A stretch of 64,000 nucleotides of DNA from Physella acuta (GCF_028476545.1 NW_026732299.1:581501-645500); one strand, 5' to 3'. Shown: positions 31,090-42,941, numbered from the stretch's first letter. Translations and numbers: made by a program. The notes: generated by a model from the letters alone, not told the origin.

Positions 31090-31162
31090 TCACCCTACAG
31101 CGTAGGGCGTGAAAAATAGTCTTCTAAGACTCATTATAATGCTCCTCTCCACGGAAATCTTT

Positions 31163-31164
<2 letters not shown>
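31090..31164 (-). pseudogene. U5: U5 locus 16, 3' half (split by the SNF8 retrocopy)
   Basis: Broken at exactly the same bond as the LINE insertions (CTTTTA/CTAAAG). Its unit shares AAAATGAAGCATTG and GGTTATTCGG with the unit left of LINE copy 1. Confidence 0.93.
31148..31164. repeat. Left target-site duplication of the SNF8 retrocopy
   Basis: TCCACGGAAATCTTTAG, 17 bp, repeated at 33084-33100. Confidence 0.92.
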
Positions 31165-31224
<60 letters not shown>

Positions 31225-33083
31225 GTTTATTATTTATTAACAGAAATATTCCAGATTTTTTTTTTACAGGAGAAAACAAATATATTGTTCTAATTAATAT
31301 ATCTTATTACAGAATGGTCAATGAAACTATATAATATAAGTAATATGAGTGCCAATTTTCATATCAATTTTCCTAGCAATTAACAAAAACAGTCAACTTT
31401 TTTGTATAAAGTTTAAATTGACAATTTAAATAGCCTATCTCAACAAGATCTTTATTACATTTTCATCTTATTTTTTAATGACCAGATATTTACTAGTAAA
31501 TACATTTACAAAAACAGTTTGCGAATCATAGTTGCATTACGAAATAATTTACAACAAAACAGTATGGTGACAAAACTATGTTAAAACCACTGGTTTGCTT
31601 TAGATTTCAATTAATTACTGGCTATATTTTGTTTTTACAATTGACATTTTGTATCCCATAATTTAAAGTATATGGTAATTTTAAATAGCAATAGCATGCA
31701 GATTTTTGATTTTTAGAGAAAATATATTTTCATACTAAATTCTTGTTCACTTCGTAAATCAATTATAATTATATTATCAAATGACAGATTCTCATTAAAA
31801 AAAATTACAAAAAATGGAACAAAGGAAAACATAACAGCCAATTCTAACACTACTAACAGTGACTGCAACAGTCATTCAAACAACATTTAACAGTAGAAAA
31901 GAAAATTAAACAAGAACAAAGGTATTGTATTAATTCACCAATAATTATTATATAATACATAATACATTCCTGTATTATGATTGAAAGACTCAATTATTAT
32001 GTTATACGTAAGATGAAATGTTGAAATGTTTTGCTTGTCTTAAGAGAACTTAAAACAAAAGATTGGTAAAATAAGGAACTATGTAAAGACATTATGTTCT
32101 TGTTCTAGTAAGACAAAATATTTGTATAACTCCAATTTTTTTTTAAATAGACAACCCTAAATAATTTAAAGACGTTTCAGCAGACACAAAGTACATTTAA
32201 AAAATGTATGAACAAGTTTGAATGTTTAATCAACTGACTGAAGTGGAAAAATCTGGGATGAGACTAGGAAACCAAAATGAACGCTCACTTCCACTTTGAT
32301 CATCAACCCAGGCCAGACCTTCAGTGACCATGAAGTCCAATGCTCGTTTAGCTCTTTCTTTTTCCCATTGTAAAGATTTGATAAGACCTGACTGTGTTAC
32401 ATGACCATTTTCCTGTGCATGCTGTAGAACTATAGTGTGATCAAGAGTTAACTCCCCTGGAATGGACTGGACAAGATAACTCTCTCCTACTCTGTGCACA
32501 CAAAACCCATTGCCCAGAATTTTCAGTTTTTTGATTGACCTCAACAAGTCATCTATGCTAATTGCTTGTGAGTTCCGTCCCCTGGATGCTTCTACTTTTC
32601 TCCTTAATTCTTCAATTCCAATTAAACCTCCATTTCTTTTACTCGTTGCCATACAAACTTCAACAATTTGAATTCCCAATTCATAGTAAAAATCTCCTAC
32701 CCCCAGCATTTCAGCCCAGAAGCCTTTGCTTGAAGCTAATGGATCCACGCCTATCGAGGCACACATCTCTTGAAACTGCAGCCTAAACTCTGGATCTTTT
32801 CTGATGTCTTCTCTGTGTTTTGATGCAAAGTCTTCAAGATTATGTTTAAACATTTCCATTTGTTTTCCCATCTGTGCAAACTGACTCTCAGCAATTTCAG
32901 TACCTTTATCTTTGTACTTAGCCTGGGCAAGATTTTTATTTTTAATAGCTGCTACTCCTGCAGGTCTCCTAGACATTTTGATCTAATCTAATTACAAGTT
33001 TTTATCTTCCTTAAAACTTGACTAGGTATCAATATCTAAATTATCTGGAACCTAGTCTGTCTAGATATTTTAGCTCTCTAATT
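31165..33083 (-). mobile_element. SNF8: Processed retrocopy of SNF8 mRNA inserted in U5 loop I
   Basis: A complete cDNA: 107-bp 5' UTR (32977-33083), coding sequence without introns, a 1009-bp 3' UTR with two AATAAA signals near its end, and a 56-base poly(A). A perfect 17-bp target duplication flanks it. The poly-T joins the target after CTTTAG, the same bond as in every LINE copy. These are the hallmarks of LINE-mediated retroposition of a cellular mRNA, here at a site-specific target. Confidence 0.93.
32230..32976 (-). CDS. SNF8: SNF8/VPS22-like ESCRT-II subunit (retrocopy, intact frame)
   Basis: 248 aa. SNF8 (VPS22/EAP30) joins VPS36 and two VPS25 in ESCRT-II, which sorts ubiquitinated cargo at endosomes. 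The family signature is plain: KNLAQAKYKDKG (14-25), ASKHREDIRK (51-60), MCASIGVDPLASSKGFW (71-87) and LGVGDFYYELG (91-101), followed by two winged-helix regions (roughly 100-170 and 175-245). Human SNF8 is 258 aa and collinear; only the extreme C-terminus differs. No intron, stop or frameshift is visible, so it is either a very recent processed copy or a functioning retrogene. Upstream lies the U5 promoter with 44 nt of U5, in the same direction, which could express it. The parental gene is not in the window. Start chosen at the first ATG, matching the family N-terminus. Confidence 0.92.
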   Translation of the reverse strand: MSRRPAGVAAIKNKNLAQAKYKDKGTEIAESQFAQMGKQMEMFKHNLEDFASKHREDIRKDPEFRLQFQEMCASIGVDPLASSKGFWAEMLGVGDFYYELGIQIVEVCMATSKRNGGLIGIEELRRKVEASRGRNSQAISIDDLLRSIKKLKILGNGFCVHRVGESYLVQSIPGELTLDHTIVLQHAQENGHVTQSGLIKSLQWEKERAKRALDFMVTEGLAWVDDQSGSERSFWFPSLIPDFSTSVS

Positions 33084-33100
33084 TCCACGGAAATCTTTAG
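33084..33100. repeat. Right target-site duplication of the SNF8 retrocopy
   Basis: Second copy of TCCACGGAAATCTTTAG, preceded by the cDNA 5' end. Confidence 0.92.
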
Positions 33101-33144
33101 TAAAAGGCGAAAGATTTACTCGATGTGAAGAGAAACCAGAGTGT
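33101..33144 (-). pseudogene. U5: U5 locus 16, 5' half
   Basis: U5 nucleotides 1-44 with the usual upstream region, reading toward the SNF8 copy. Confidence 0.92.
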
Positions 33145-33891
33145 CTGTCTGGGGGAAAATTTTCCGGTCTGCCCTAAACCGGATCAGCTGGAATCGCATG
33201 GTTTTCGGCTGACAGCAATGTGCCTCTGAAAACAAAAAGAGTTCGCCGCGGAGACTGTGTTGGTCGTACTGAAGGCTAGGCTACATCGTTCAGAACTCAG
33301 ACCTGTCCGGTGGACAACGTTTCCCTTCTCCGCGAGCGCATTCCACCCGTGGACAAACGCTTACAAACCAATCCGACGATGACAGAAGATTGTCTCCCTT
33401 TAATACCAATCCAACTTAGCTCCCATGTACCTTTGAAATTATGCGATGGCGGGCCGCCTAGCTTTCTTGAGACTAAACTGTTAGGGGAAGTACACGTCAC
33501 CCAACTAACAAAAAATAAAATGACGCCATTGCTTTGAGGCGCGTGACCGACTGTTGTCGTTCTGCCAGCAGTCTGAACTGTTGTTTGTTGGAATCGAAAC
33601 GAGTGAGTTGTTTAAAAAAAATAATAATAATAATAATAAAGTCTAGACAGAACAGTAGTTGGTTTTGATTTGGTTCTTCGGCACTGAACCTAGACGTATT
33701 TGAAATCTTTTTTGATTTATGTACTCACTAATTATGCATGGCCATCGGACAAGAGTTGTCCGGTTCCGTCCAAGGCCACGGAAAAACGTGCCAAAGGAAA
33801 CGAAACCTCCCAACGGCAGGGTTCATTTTCTATCCCAGGGTTAAAAAAAACAAATGATGTAGTCACCCACTCATGTTTACATTGGAAATAT

Positions 33892-34010
33892 TCACCCTAC
33901 AGCGTAGGGCGTGAAAAATAGTCTTCTAAGACTCATTATAATGCTCCTCTCCACGGAAATCTTTAGTAAAAGGCGAAAGATTTACTCGATGTGAAGAGAA
34001 ACCAGAGTGT
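33892..34010 (-). ncRNA. U5: U5 snRNA, locus 17
   Basis: Uninterrupted; matches locus 1. Confidence 0.95.
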
Positions 34011-34753
34011 CTGTCTGGGGGAAAATTTTCCGGTCTGCCCTAAACCGGATCAGCTGGAATCGCATGGTTTTCGGCTGACAGCAATGTGCCTCTGAAAACA
34101 AAAAGAGTTCGCCGCGGAGACTGTGTTGGTCGTACTGAAGGCTAGGCTACATCGTTCAGAACTCAGACCTGTCCGGTGGACAACGTTTCCCTTCTCCGCG
34201 AGCGCATTCCACCCGTGGACAAACGCTTACAAACCAATCCGACGATGACAGAAGATTGTCTCCCTTTAATACCAATCCAACTTAGCTCCCATGTACCTTT
34301 GAAATTATGCGATGGCGGGCCGCCTAGCTTTCTTGAGACTAAACTGTTAGGGGAAGTACACGTCACCCAACTAACAAAAAATAAAATGACGCCATTGCTT
34401 TGAGAGGCGTGACCGACTGTTGTTCTGCCAGCAGTCTGAACTGTTGTTTGTTGGAATCGAAACGAGTGAGTTGTTTAAAAATAAATAAATAATAATAATA
34501 AAGTCTAGACAGAACAGTAGTTGGTTTTGATTTGGTTCTTCGGCACTGAACCTAGACGTATTTGAAATCTTTTTTGATTTATGTACTCACTAATTATGCA
34601 TGGCCATCGGACAAGAGTTGTCCGGTTCCGTCCAAGGCCACGGAAAAACGTGCCAAAGGAAACGAAACCTCCCAACGGCAGGGTTCATTTTCTATCCCAG
34701 GGTTAAAAAAAACAAATGATGTAGTCACCCACTCATGTTTACATTGGAAATAT

Positions 34754-34826
34754 TCACCCTACAGCGTAGGGCGTGAAAAATAGTCTTCTAAGACTCATTA
34801 TAATGCTCCTCTCCACGGAAATCTTT

Positions 34827-34828
<2 letters not shown>
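34754..34828 (-). pseudogene. U5: U5 locus 18, 3' half (split by LINE copy 3)
   Basis: Standard LINE 3' junction. Its unit has a 3-bp loss (CTGTTGTTCTG) and an AAATAAATAAAT run, shared with the units of loci 30 and 31. Confidence 0.93.
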
Positions 34829-34878
<50 letters not shown>

Positions 34879-37800
34879 AAGTTTATTTCTGAAAATATTT
34901 ACATCAACATCAGCATAACATTGTACACATATTTGTTATACAAGGACATCAGTTGCATACATTTCAACAAAAACGTGGACTTCAACATTCACACATATTT
35001 GTTCATACTCTCACAAAAAATTGTCTTTAGTGTTTTGTTGGTAAATCTTTTCTTGTCATACTTCGCCTTGTTTCTTGCTTGCCAGATAGTCTGTCTGTAT
35101 GTCGCTAAGGCATAAATGTTTTTGTCTCTCTCTTCAGCCACGGGCTTTTTGGGTACTTTGTTTAGAGTTATCGCCCCGTCGATAGTCAGGGCTTTATTAT
35201 CTACCTTGATTTCTTCTTCTAGCGCCCGTTTCGCCATCTGTATTGTAGGGCATGTTAGAAATAAATGGGTTTCTGTCTCTCTGATATCTTGTCCACACAG
35301 TACACAACCTGTGTTTCTCTTCTTGTTAGCTGGCATAATTTGGTAGATCGGAGTCAAATTGAATATTAGTCTGTATGTGATCTCCCTCGCTTTGGGTGTG
35401 ATGGATTTCCTATGAAGATTTCTAAAAGTCTCTGTTGTGTCTATATCGCTGTATATTTTGCACCATTGGATTCTGTTATGTAGTGGAGTGGCTAGTTTCT
35501 TTATCAGATGTGAGTAGGTCTTCCGTGTGTTTTCGTGTATGAATTTTTCGTTCCCTTTCAGGCTGGTTAGACATTCAATGTAGAAAGCGCTTAATTTCTC
35601 TCCTCCAAAATGCGGCGTGCTATTATTATGTTTGAGTATTTTGTTCAGTCTAAGTCCTAAATAGTAATGTGCTAGCGGATGATTTGGGGGGTCGCTGACT
35701 ATTCTGCCGACGTGTTTTATTCTAAGAGAGTTGATTTTGGTTTGAATATCATGCAGGTTTATCCCTCCTTGTAATTTATTTTGAATTAACGTGCAGTGGT
35801 TAATGGTTCTGACTGTGTTCTTAAAAATGAATTCTCTGATTTTTTGATTGATTCCTTGAATGGTGCCTTTAGGGACGGTTGATGTTGTGGCTACATATAT
35901 CAACTTGGGTGTTATGTATCTGTTAACGATGGCCGCTCGTCCGAAGATGGTAGTTGCGCTATTTTTATATTTGTTTAGTTTGCTACTGATTTTGTCAGTC
36001 ATCTTTTCCCAAGTTTCCTCGTGTTTTCTATGGGGATCGTTCTCAAAAATTATTCCGTAAATTTTCAGTCTGTCAGTCGCTTTCAAGTTCAAAGGGTAAG
36101 TTTGCTTCTCCTTCCATCGTCCTAAGCCCATGATTTGCGTCTTGTCTAAATTTATTTTCGTGCCGCTTGCTTGTCCGAAATCTTGGAAGTGGTTGATTAC
36201 TGCTATTAGAGATTTTTCTGTCTGTAGGCTAAATGTCGTGTCGTCAGCGTAAGCAAAAAGTTTTCTGTTCTGCGTGTTTGGACAGTCAATTCCTTTAATC
36301 TGTGTGTCGAGTCTAATTTTTTCCAAAAGGGGTTCTAATGTCAATATATATAACACAGGAGACAAAGGGCAGCCTTGTCGGACAGATTTTTGAATCTGGA
36401 ACGGTCTTGTGATGCATCTGTTGATTTGAAGGTGACTAACTGCATTTCTATAAATAATGTCGATCCATGTGCATATGTAATTCCCCAGATTATTGGCTTC
36501 TATTATTTTAAGTAAAAAGCTGTGAGACACTCTATCAAAAGCCTTTTCTTGGTCAAGGCTCAGTAAAAAGGCTTGTGCTTCTTTTTCATGAGTATATTGG
36601 ATGAGGTCCCTAATGTAGTGCGTATGGTTTAAGATGTTCCTTCCTGCGATGCTGCATTGCTGGTCTGTGTGCACTATTTTGTGGAGATAAGGCTCTAACT
36701 TTCTGACTAACGTTTTTGTTAAAATCTTGTAGTCTGTATTGAGTAACGATATAGGTCTGTAGTTTTTCATCTGTTTTTCGTCAGTGTTTGGCTTGTGGAT
36801 TAAGGTGATGAACGATCTGTTGAAGTTTTCGTGGCACGTTTTCTTGTCTGTCATGTCGTTGAACGTGTTTAACAAAAGTTGCCCTATTTCTGCAGTGAAA
36901 GCCTTGTAGAATTCTGCCGTTAGTCCGTCGGGTCCAGGGGATTTGTTGCCTTTTAACTGTCGTATTGTTTCTTCGATGTCCTTTATTGTGATAGGTTCAT
37001 CCAGTTTTTCTCTGTCCGTGTCGTCTAGGCGGCGTGCGTTACACAGGTACTCGTCTTCCTTGTCTCCCCTTGTTTGCTCTTTCCTGTACAGCTGCGTGTA
37101 GTATTGATGAAACGCCTGAGTGATTTTACCTTCGTCTGTAGTCTCCTGGCCGACCCTGTCCACGATACACTGAATGTTTTTGTTTTTCTGAGTGATTTGT
37201 TCGAGTATTATGTTGTGGTGTGTCGGGTCTTCTGTTCCTGCTATGTCCAACCTACTCCTCACTAAGGCTCCCTTGTATTTATATTTCCTAATTTCTTCCA
37301 GTTCGTCTTCGTACTTTGCCACTACATCTTCACCAGCATGGAATGATTTTAGTATGTGCAGGGTCTCTAAACATTCTTTCTCTTTATTCTGTCTCTCGCT
37401 CTTCAAATATGTTCCAATTCTAATGGATATTTCCTTGACTTCAATTTTGAAAGTTTCCCAAAGATCTATGAAATTAGTGCTTGGTTGAGTGGTTATGAAT
37501 CTTGCTATCGTTTCCTTTATATTTGCGATGTATATAGGTTCTGTTAAAAGGGCGTTGTTTAGTTTCCAGTATGTGTTGCGTTGACGTGTGCTAACTGGTG
37601 AGTTTAACATCACCAGTGTCGCCTTGTGATCTGTGTACTGTAAAGTTCTTTTCAGGTGTACTACTTTCCTAATTGTGTTGTTTGTGTTGACATATACTCT
37701 GTCCAATCTTGAGTAACTTTTCCCTGACGGGCTACAGTATGTTGTCTCTATCTTATGTGGGTGTAGCTTCCTAAATGTGTCTACTTGATTAAACTGCTCT

Positions 37801-37924
37801 ATTATTTTGTTTAATGACTGGATTTGTTCTCTGTCCTCTGCCATTCGTATTTCTTCTCTATCGTTTTGAACAATTAAATCTTTCTTGTCTATCACTAGAT
37901 TGAAATCCCCGGCCAGAATGATTG
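34829..37924 (-). mobile_element. U5-targeted LINE, copy 3 (5'-truncated)
   Basis: 3.1 kb. Poly-T of 46 and the usual 3' junction, but the element stops inside the ORF2 endonuclease domain; ORF1 and the leader are absent. At its 5' junction U5 resumes only at ACCAGAG, so 34 bp of U5 were deleted on insertion. It is the most diverged copy by eye. Confidence 0.92.
34989..37924 (-). CDS. LINE ORF2, N-terminally truncated (copy 3)
   Basis: Frame is open from codon 148 of the full protein (IILAGDFN onward) to the normal stop, about 977 codons. The missing part carries N19, E46 and Y120 of the endonuclease, so nicking should be lost; reverse transcriptase motifs and the CCHC unit remain. No own ATG lies at the truncation point. 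Scattered substitutions (for example VGQETTDEGK for DGQETTDESK, and GNKSPG for DNKSPG) set it apart from the other copies. Confidence 0.88.
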
Positions 37925-37934
37925 ACCAGAGTGT
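37925..37934 (-). pseudogene. U5: U5 locus 18, 5' remnant
   Basis: Only the first ten U5 nucleotides, ACACTCTGGT, remain; the rest up to loop I was lost with the insertion. Confidence 0.88.
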
Positions 37935-38679
37935 CTGTCTGGCGGAAAATTTTCCGGTCTGCCCTAAACCGGATCAGCTGAAATCGCATGGTTTTCGGCT
38001 GACAGCAATGTGCCTCTGAAAACAAAAAGAGTTCGCCGCGGAGACTGTGTTGGTCGTACTGAAGGCTAGGCTACATCGTTCAGAACTCAGACCTGTCCGG
38101 TGGACAACGTTTCCCTTCTCCGCGAGCGCATTCCACCCGTGGACAAACGCTTACAAACCAATCCGACGATGACAGAAGATTGTCTCCCTTTAATACCAAT
38201 CCAACTTAGCTCCCATGTACCTTTGAAATTATGCGATGGCGGGCCGCCTAGCTTTCTTGAGACTAAACTGTTAGGGGAAGTACACGTCACCCAACTAACA
38301 AAAAATAAAATGACGCCATTGCTTTGAGGCGCGTGACCGACTGTTGTCGTTCTGCCAGCAGTCTGAACTGTTGTTTGTTGGAATCGAAACGAGTGAGTTG
38401 TTTAAAAAAAAAAAAAAATAATAATAAAGTCTAGACAGAACAGTAGTTGGTTTTGATTTGGTTCTTCGGCACTGAACCTAGACGTATTTGAAATCTTTTT
38501 TGATTTATGTACTCACTAATTATGCATGGCCATCGGACAAGAGTTGTCCGGTTCCGTCCAAGGCCACGGAAAAACGTGCCAAAGGAAACGAAACCTCCCA
38601 ACGGCAGGGTTCATTTTCTATCCCAGGGTTAAAAAAAACAAATGATGTAGTCACCCACTCATGTTTACATTGGAAATAT

Positions 38680-38798
38680 TCACCCTACAGCGTAGGGCGT
38701 GAAAAATAGTCTTCTAAGACTCATTATAATGCTCCTCTCCACGGAAATCTTTAGTAAAAGGCGAAAGATTTACTCGATGTGAAGAGAAACCAGAGTGT
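38680..38798 (-). ncRNA. U5: U5 snRNA, locus 19
   Basis: Uninterrupted; matches locus 1. Confidence 0.95.
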
Positions 38799-39544
38799 CT
38801 GTCTGGGGGAAAATTTTCCGGTCTGCCCTAAACCGGATCAGCTGGAATCGCATGGTTTTCGGCTGACAGCAATGTGCCTCTGAAAACAAAAAGAGTTCGC
38901 CGCGGAGACTGTGTTGGTCGTACTGAAGGCTAGGCTACATCGTTCAGAACTCAGACCTGTCCGGTGGACAACGTTTCCCTTCTCCGCGAGCGCATTCCAC
39001 CCGTGGACAAACGCTTACAAACCAATCCGACGATGACAGAAGATTGTCTCCCTTTAATACCAATCCAACTTAGCTCCCATGTACCTTTGAAATTATGCGA
39101 TGGCGGGCCGCCTAGCTTTCTTGAGACTAAACTGTTAGGGGAAGTACACGTCACCTAACTAACAAAAAATAAAATGACGCCATTGCTTTGAGGCGCGTGA
39201 CCGACTGTTGTCGTTCTGCCAGCAGTCTGAACTGTTGTTTGTTGGAATCGAAACGAGTGAGTTGTTTAAAAAAAATAAAATAATAATAATAAAGTCTAGA
39301 CAGAACAGTAGTTGGTTTTGATTTGGTTCTTCGGCACTGAACCTAGACGTATTTGAAATCTTTTTTGATTTATGTACTCACTAATTATGCATGGCCATCG
39401 GACAAGAGTTGTCCGGTTCCGTCCAAGGCCACGGAAGAACGTGCCAAAGGAAACGAAACCTCCCAACGGCAGGGTTCATTTTCTATCCCAGGGTTAAAAA
39501 AAACAAATGATGTAGTCACCCACTCATGTTTACATTGGAAATAT

Positions 39545-39663
39545 TCACCCTACAGCGTAGGGTGTGAAAAATAGTCTTCTAAGACTCATTATAATGCTCC
39601 TCTCCACGGAAATCTTTAGTAAAAGGCGAAAGATTTACTCGATGTGAAGAGAAACCAGAGTGT
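39545..39663 (-). ncRNA. U5: U5 snRNA, locus 20 (3' hairpin variant)
   Basis: Uninterrupted. The hairpin carries the G-U to A-U change, giving an 8-bp stem CACCCTAC/GTAGGGTG, as in locus 8; by position and variant it resembles an empty-site counterpart of locus 8. Confidence 0.94.
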
Positions 39664-40409
39664 CTGTCTGGGGGAAAATTTTCCGGTCTGCCCTAAACCG
39701 GATCAGCTGGAATCGCATGGTTTTCGGCTGACAGCAATGTGCCTCTGAAAACAAAAAGAGTTCGCCGCGGAGACTGTGTTGGTCGTACCGAAGGCTAGGC
39801 TACATCGTTCAGAACTCAGACCTGTCCGGTGGACAACGTTTCCCTTCTCCGCGAGCGCATTCCACCCGTGGACAAACGCTTACAAACCAATCCGACGATG
39901 ACAGAAGATTGTCTCCCTTTAATACCAATCCAACTTAGCTCCCATGTACCTTTGAAATTATGCGATGGCGGGCCGCCTAGCTTTCTTGAGACTAAACTGT
40001 TAGGGGAAGTACACGTCACCCAACTAACAAAAAATAAAATGACGCCATTGCTTTGAGGCGCGTGACCGACTGTTGTCGTTCTGCCAGCAGTCTGAACTGT
40101 TGTTTGTTGGAATCGAAACGAGTGAGTTGTTTAAAAAAAATAAAATAATAATAATAAAGTCTAGACAGAACAGTAGTTGGTTTTGATTTGGTTCTTCGGC
40201 ACTGAACCTAGACGTATTTGAAATCTTTTTTGATTTATGTACTCACTAATTATGCATGGCCATCGGACAAGAGTTGTCCGGTTCCGTCCAAGGCCACGGA
40301 AGAACGTGCCAAAGGAAACGAAACCTCCCAACGGCAGGGTTCATTTTCTATCCCAGGGTTAAAAAAAACAAATGATGTAGTCACCCACTCATGTTTACAT
40401 TGGAAATAT

Positions 40410-40528
40410 TCACCCTACAGCGTAGGGCGTGAAAAATAGTCTTCTAAGACTCATTATAATGCTCCTCTCCACGGAAATCTTTAGTAAAAGGCGAAAGATT
40501 TACTCGATGTGAAGAGAAACCAGAGTGT
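40410..40528 (-). ncRNA. U5: U5 snRNA, locus 21
   Basis: Uninterrupted; counterpart of locus 9 but with the normal Sm site. Confidence 0.95.
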
Positions 40529-41274
40529 CTGTCTGGGGGAAAATTTTCCGGTCTGCCCTAAACCGGATCAGCTGGAATCGCATGGTTTTCGGCTGACAGC
40601 AATGTGCCTCTGAAAACAAAAAGAGTTCGCCGCGGAGACTGTGTTGGTCGTACTGAAGGCTAGGCTACATCGTTCAGAACTCAGACCTGTCCGGTGGACA
40701 ACGTTTCCCTTCTCCGCGAGCGCATTCCACCCGTGGACAAACGCTTACAAACCAATCCGACGATGACAGAAGATTGTCTCCCTTTAATACCAATCCAACT
40801 TAGCTCCCATGTACCTTTGAAATTATGCGATGGCGGGCCGCCTAGCTTTCTTGAGACTAAACTGTTAGGGGAAGTACACGTCACCCAACTAACAAAAAAT
40901 AAAATGACGCCATTGCTTTGAGGCGCGTGACCGACTGTTGTCGTTCTGCCAGCAGTCTGAACTGTTGTTTGTTGGAATCGAAACGAGTGAGTTGTTTAAA
41001 AAAAATAAAATAATAATAATAAAGTCTAGACAGAACAGTAGTTGGTTTTGATTTGGTTCTTCGGCACTGAACCTAGACGTATTTGAAATCTTTTTTGATT
41101 TATGTACTCACTAATTATGCATGGCCATCGGACAAGAGTTGTCCGGTTCCGTCCAAGGCCACGGAAGAACGTGCCAAAGGAAACGAAACCTCCCAACGGC
41201 AGGGTTCATTTTCTATCCCAGGGTTAAAAAAAACAAATGATGTAGTCACCCACTCATGTTTACATTGGAAATAT

Positions 41275-41354
41275 TCACCCTACAGCGTAGGGCGTGAAAA
41301 ATAGTCTTCTAAGACTCATTATAATGCTCCTCTCCACGGAAATCTTTAGTAAAA
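41275..41354 (-). pseudogene. U5: U5 locus 22, 3' part (split by 451-aa element copy 2)
   Basis: Same junction as locus 10, but with the unmodified Sm-site run. Confidence 0.92.
41340..41354. repeat. Left target-site duplication, 451-aa element copy 2
   Basis: AAATCTTTAGTAAAA, repeated at 42959-42973. Confidence 0.9.
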
Positions 41355-41585
41355 TTTTTTTTTTTTTTAATATAATTCCTTCCGTTATATGGATAGGTTG
41401 CATGTTTTAAAACATAATGTAATACATAGTATAACATTAATGCATAAAATATCAGTTCAATTGTGACTAATACAAAACGTTTAACAATGATATACAAAAC
41501 GTCTAATATTTGTTGTATTTCAAAAATTCTTAGATTAAGCATGTTCAAATTTAATACTGAACAAAACGTCTAAAATTGTTTCTAG

Positions 41586-42941
41586 TTAAGACATAGGGTG
41601 ATGATGTGCCATGTGCGCCTTCATGCCTTCTTCGGTGAGGTATATTTCGCATGGGATGCACTGTATGATGGTTGCATTTTTGTGAGAAGTCCGATAGTGG
41701 GTTCCTATGTTGTTGTGTATTTTTCGGTCTTTACAGATGGTGCATCGTTTCAGCTTCGTATGTGTTGTGTTCTCGTGTTGTATCGCTTCCTTCCCTGTTG
41801 GGAAGTGTTCAGTACAGTAGTCACAGTCGTAATAAGATTCCTCCTCGCATTTTTGTTCTTTGGTTTTATTTTCTTGCTCCGTGGGGCTATTTTCACTCTT
41901 CCTTTTCGATGACGGGCCTTGGTCTGTTCCAGTAGTTGGGTTTTTTATTTCTTTGTTTTGAGATATTGGGGAGTTCTTGGTTGGGGTTTGAGCTGCAGTT
42001 GTGCTTGGGGTTGTTGCTTTCCCTGATGAGTTTGAAGGTGCTATTGGGAGCACGAGTTGTGTTGGTGCAGTTTTTGCTGTATCCTGTGTTGTGAGTTGAT
42101 CATTGGGTTTTGCGGTTGGTTCAACTTGTTGGTTCGTTTGATTTTGGGATGCTGTTGGCTGCTGCGGAGGGGGTGTGATTCTAATTGGCTCTGGTTCAGC
42201 TATTGGTGGGGATAGGAGGCATTGGCTTGTCCAGTGTTGAGTTGAGTCGCATGATTGACAAGCTTGACGTCTGCCTGGTATGGCCACGAGTATGTTGACC
42301 GGTCTGTTTTTGTAATTGAATTTGATGTAGTGTGGTATGATGCTCGGTGTGTCTGAGAATATGGTGAAGCTGCGGTTGTTTGTGAAAGGAATGTTGTTCA
42401 CTGTTGGCTCTTTTTTGCTGATGATTCTTAGCGCTTTTAGTAGGGCGTCGTTTCCTAAAGTTGGCGGGACCCACCTGAGGGTACCATTGACTTTGTCTTT
42501 GTGATAAATCGTAAAGTGCAGAGTATAGGGTCCATGTTGTTTACTCGTTTTGTCCATTGTTGCTACGTTGAACTTGTCAGACGAAAAGTACCAAGTATCG
42601 CTGCGGCCGTAATTCATTAGTAGAATTTGGTGAGGGCTAACCAGTTTCCTGATGATATGCCCTCTAAGGTTTGGGTGCCCATTTGTCTGGATTTCAATCT
42701 GCATGACTGTGTTCGGTTGGCCGGGAAACAGGTCTGGACTGTCTTCCTCGGGTAACTCGATCGTTAGAGTGGTTGAACTTGTAGCTGAAAAGGGTTGGGC
42801 CCTGGATTTCATTAAGCCACCCGAACCGTAGTCCGGGTGGCTCCTCCCCAAGTCTCTCGACCCAGGGGGAACATCCGAGGGCGCAACCCCTCTGCTGGTT
42901 TCGACAATTTTTGCATAGGTCATCAGGCTAGGGGATGACAT
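41586..42941 (-). CDS. ORF1-like protein with CCHC knuckle and three C2H2 fingers (451 aa), copy 2
   Basis: Translates identically to the protein at 19918-21273. Knuckle and all three fingers are unchanged. Confidence 0.88.
   Translation of the reverse strand: MSSPSLMTYAKIVETSRGVAPSDVPPGSRDLGRSHPDYGSGGLMKSRAQPFSATSSTTLTIELPEEDSPDLFPGQPNTVMQIEIQTNGHPNLRGHIIRKLVSPHQILLMNYGRSDTWYFSSDKFNVATMDKTSKQHGPYTLHFTIYHKDKVNGTLRWVPPTLGNDALLKALRIISKKEPTVNNIPFTNNRSFTIFSDTPSIIPHYIKFNYKNRPVNILVAIPGRRQACQSCDSTQHWTSQCLLSPPIAEPEPIRITPPPQQPTASQNQTNQQVEPTAKPNDQLTTQDTAKTAPTQLVLPIAPSNSSGKATTPSTTAAQTPTKNSPISQNKEIKNPTTGTDQGPSSKRKSENSPTEQENKTKEQKCEEESYYDCDYCTEHFPTGKEAIQHENTTHTKLKRCTICKDRKIHNNIGTHYRTSHKNATIIQCIPCEIYLTEEGMKAHMAHHHPMS
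42784..42891 (-). other. 108-nt conserved, foldable block (451-aa element copy 2)
   Basis: Duplicate of the block at 21116-21223. Confidence 0.72.
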
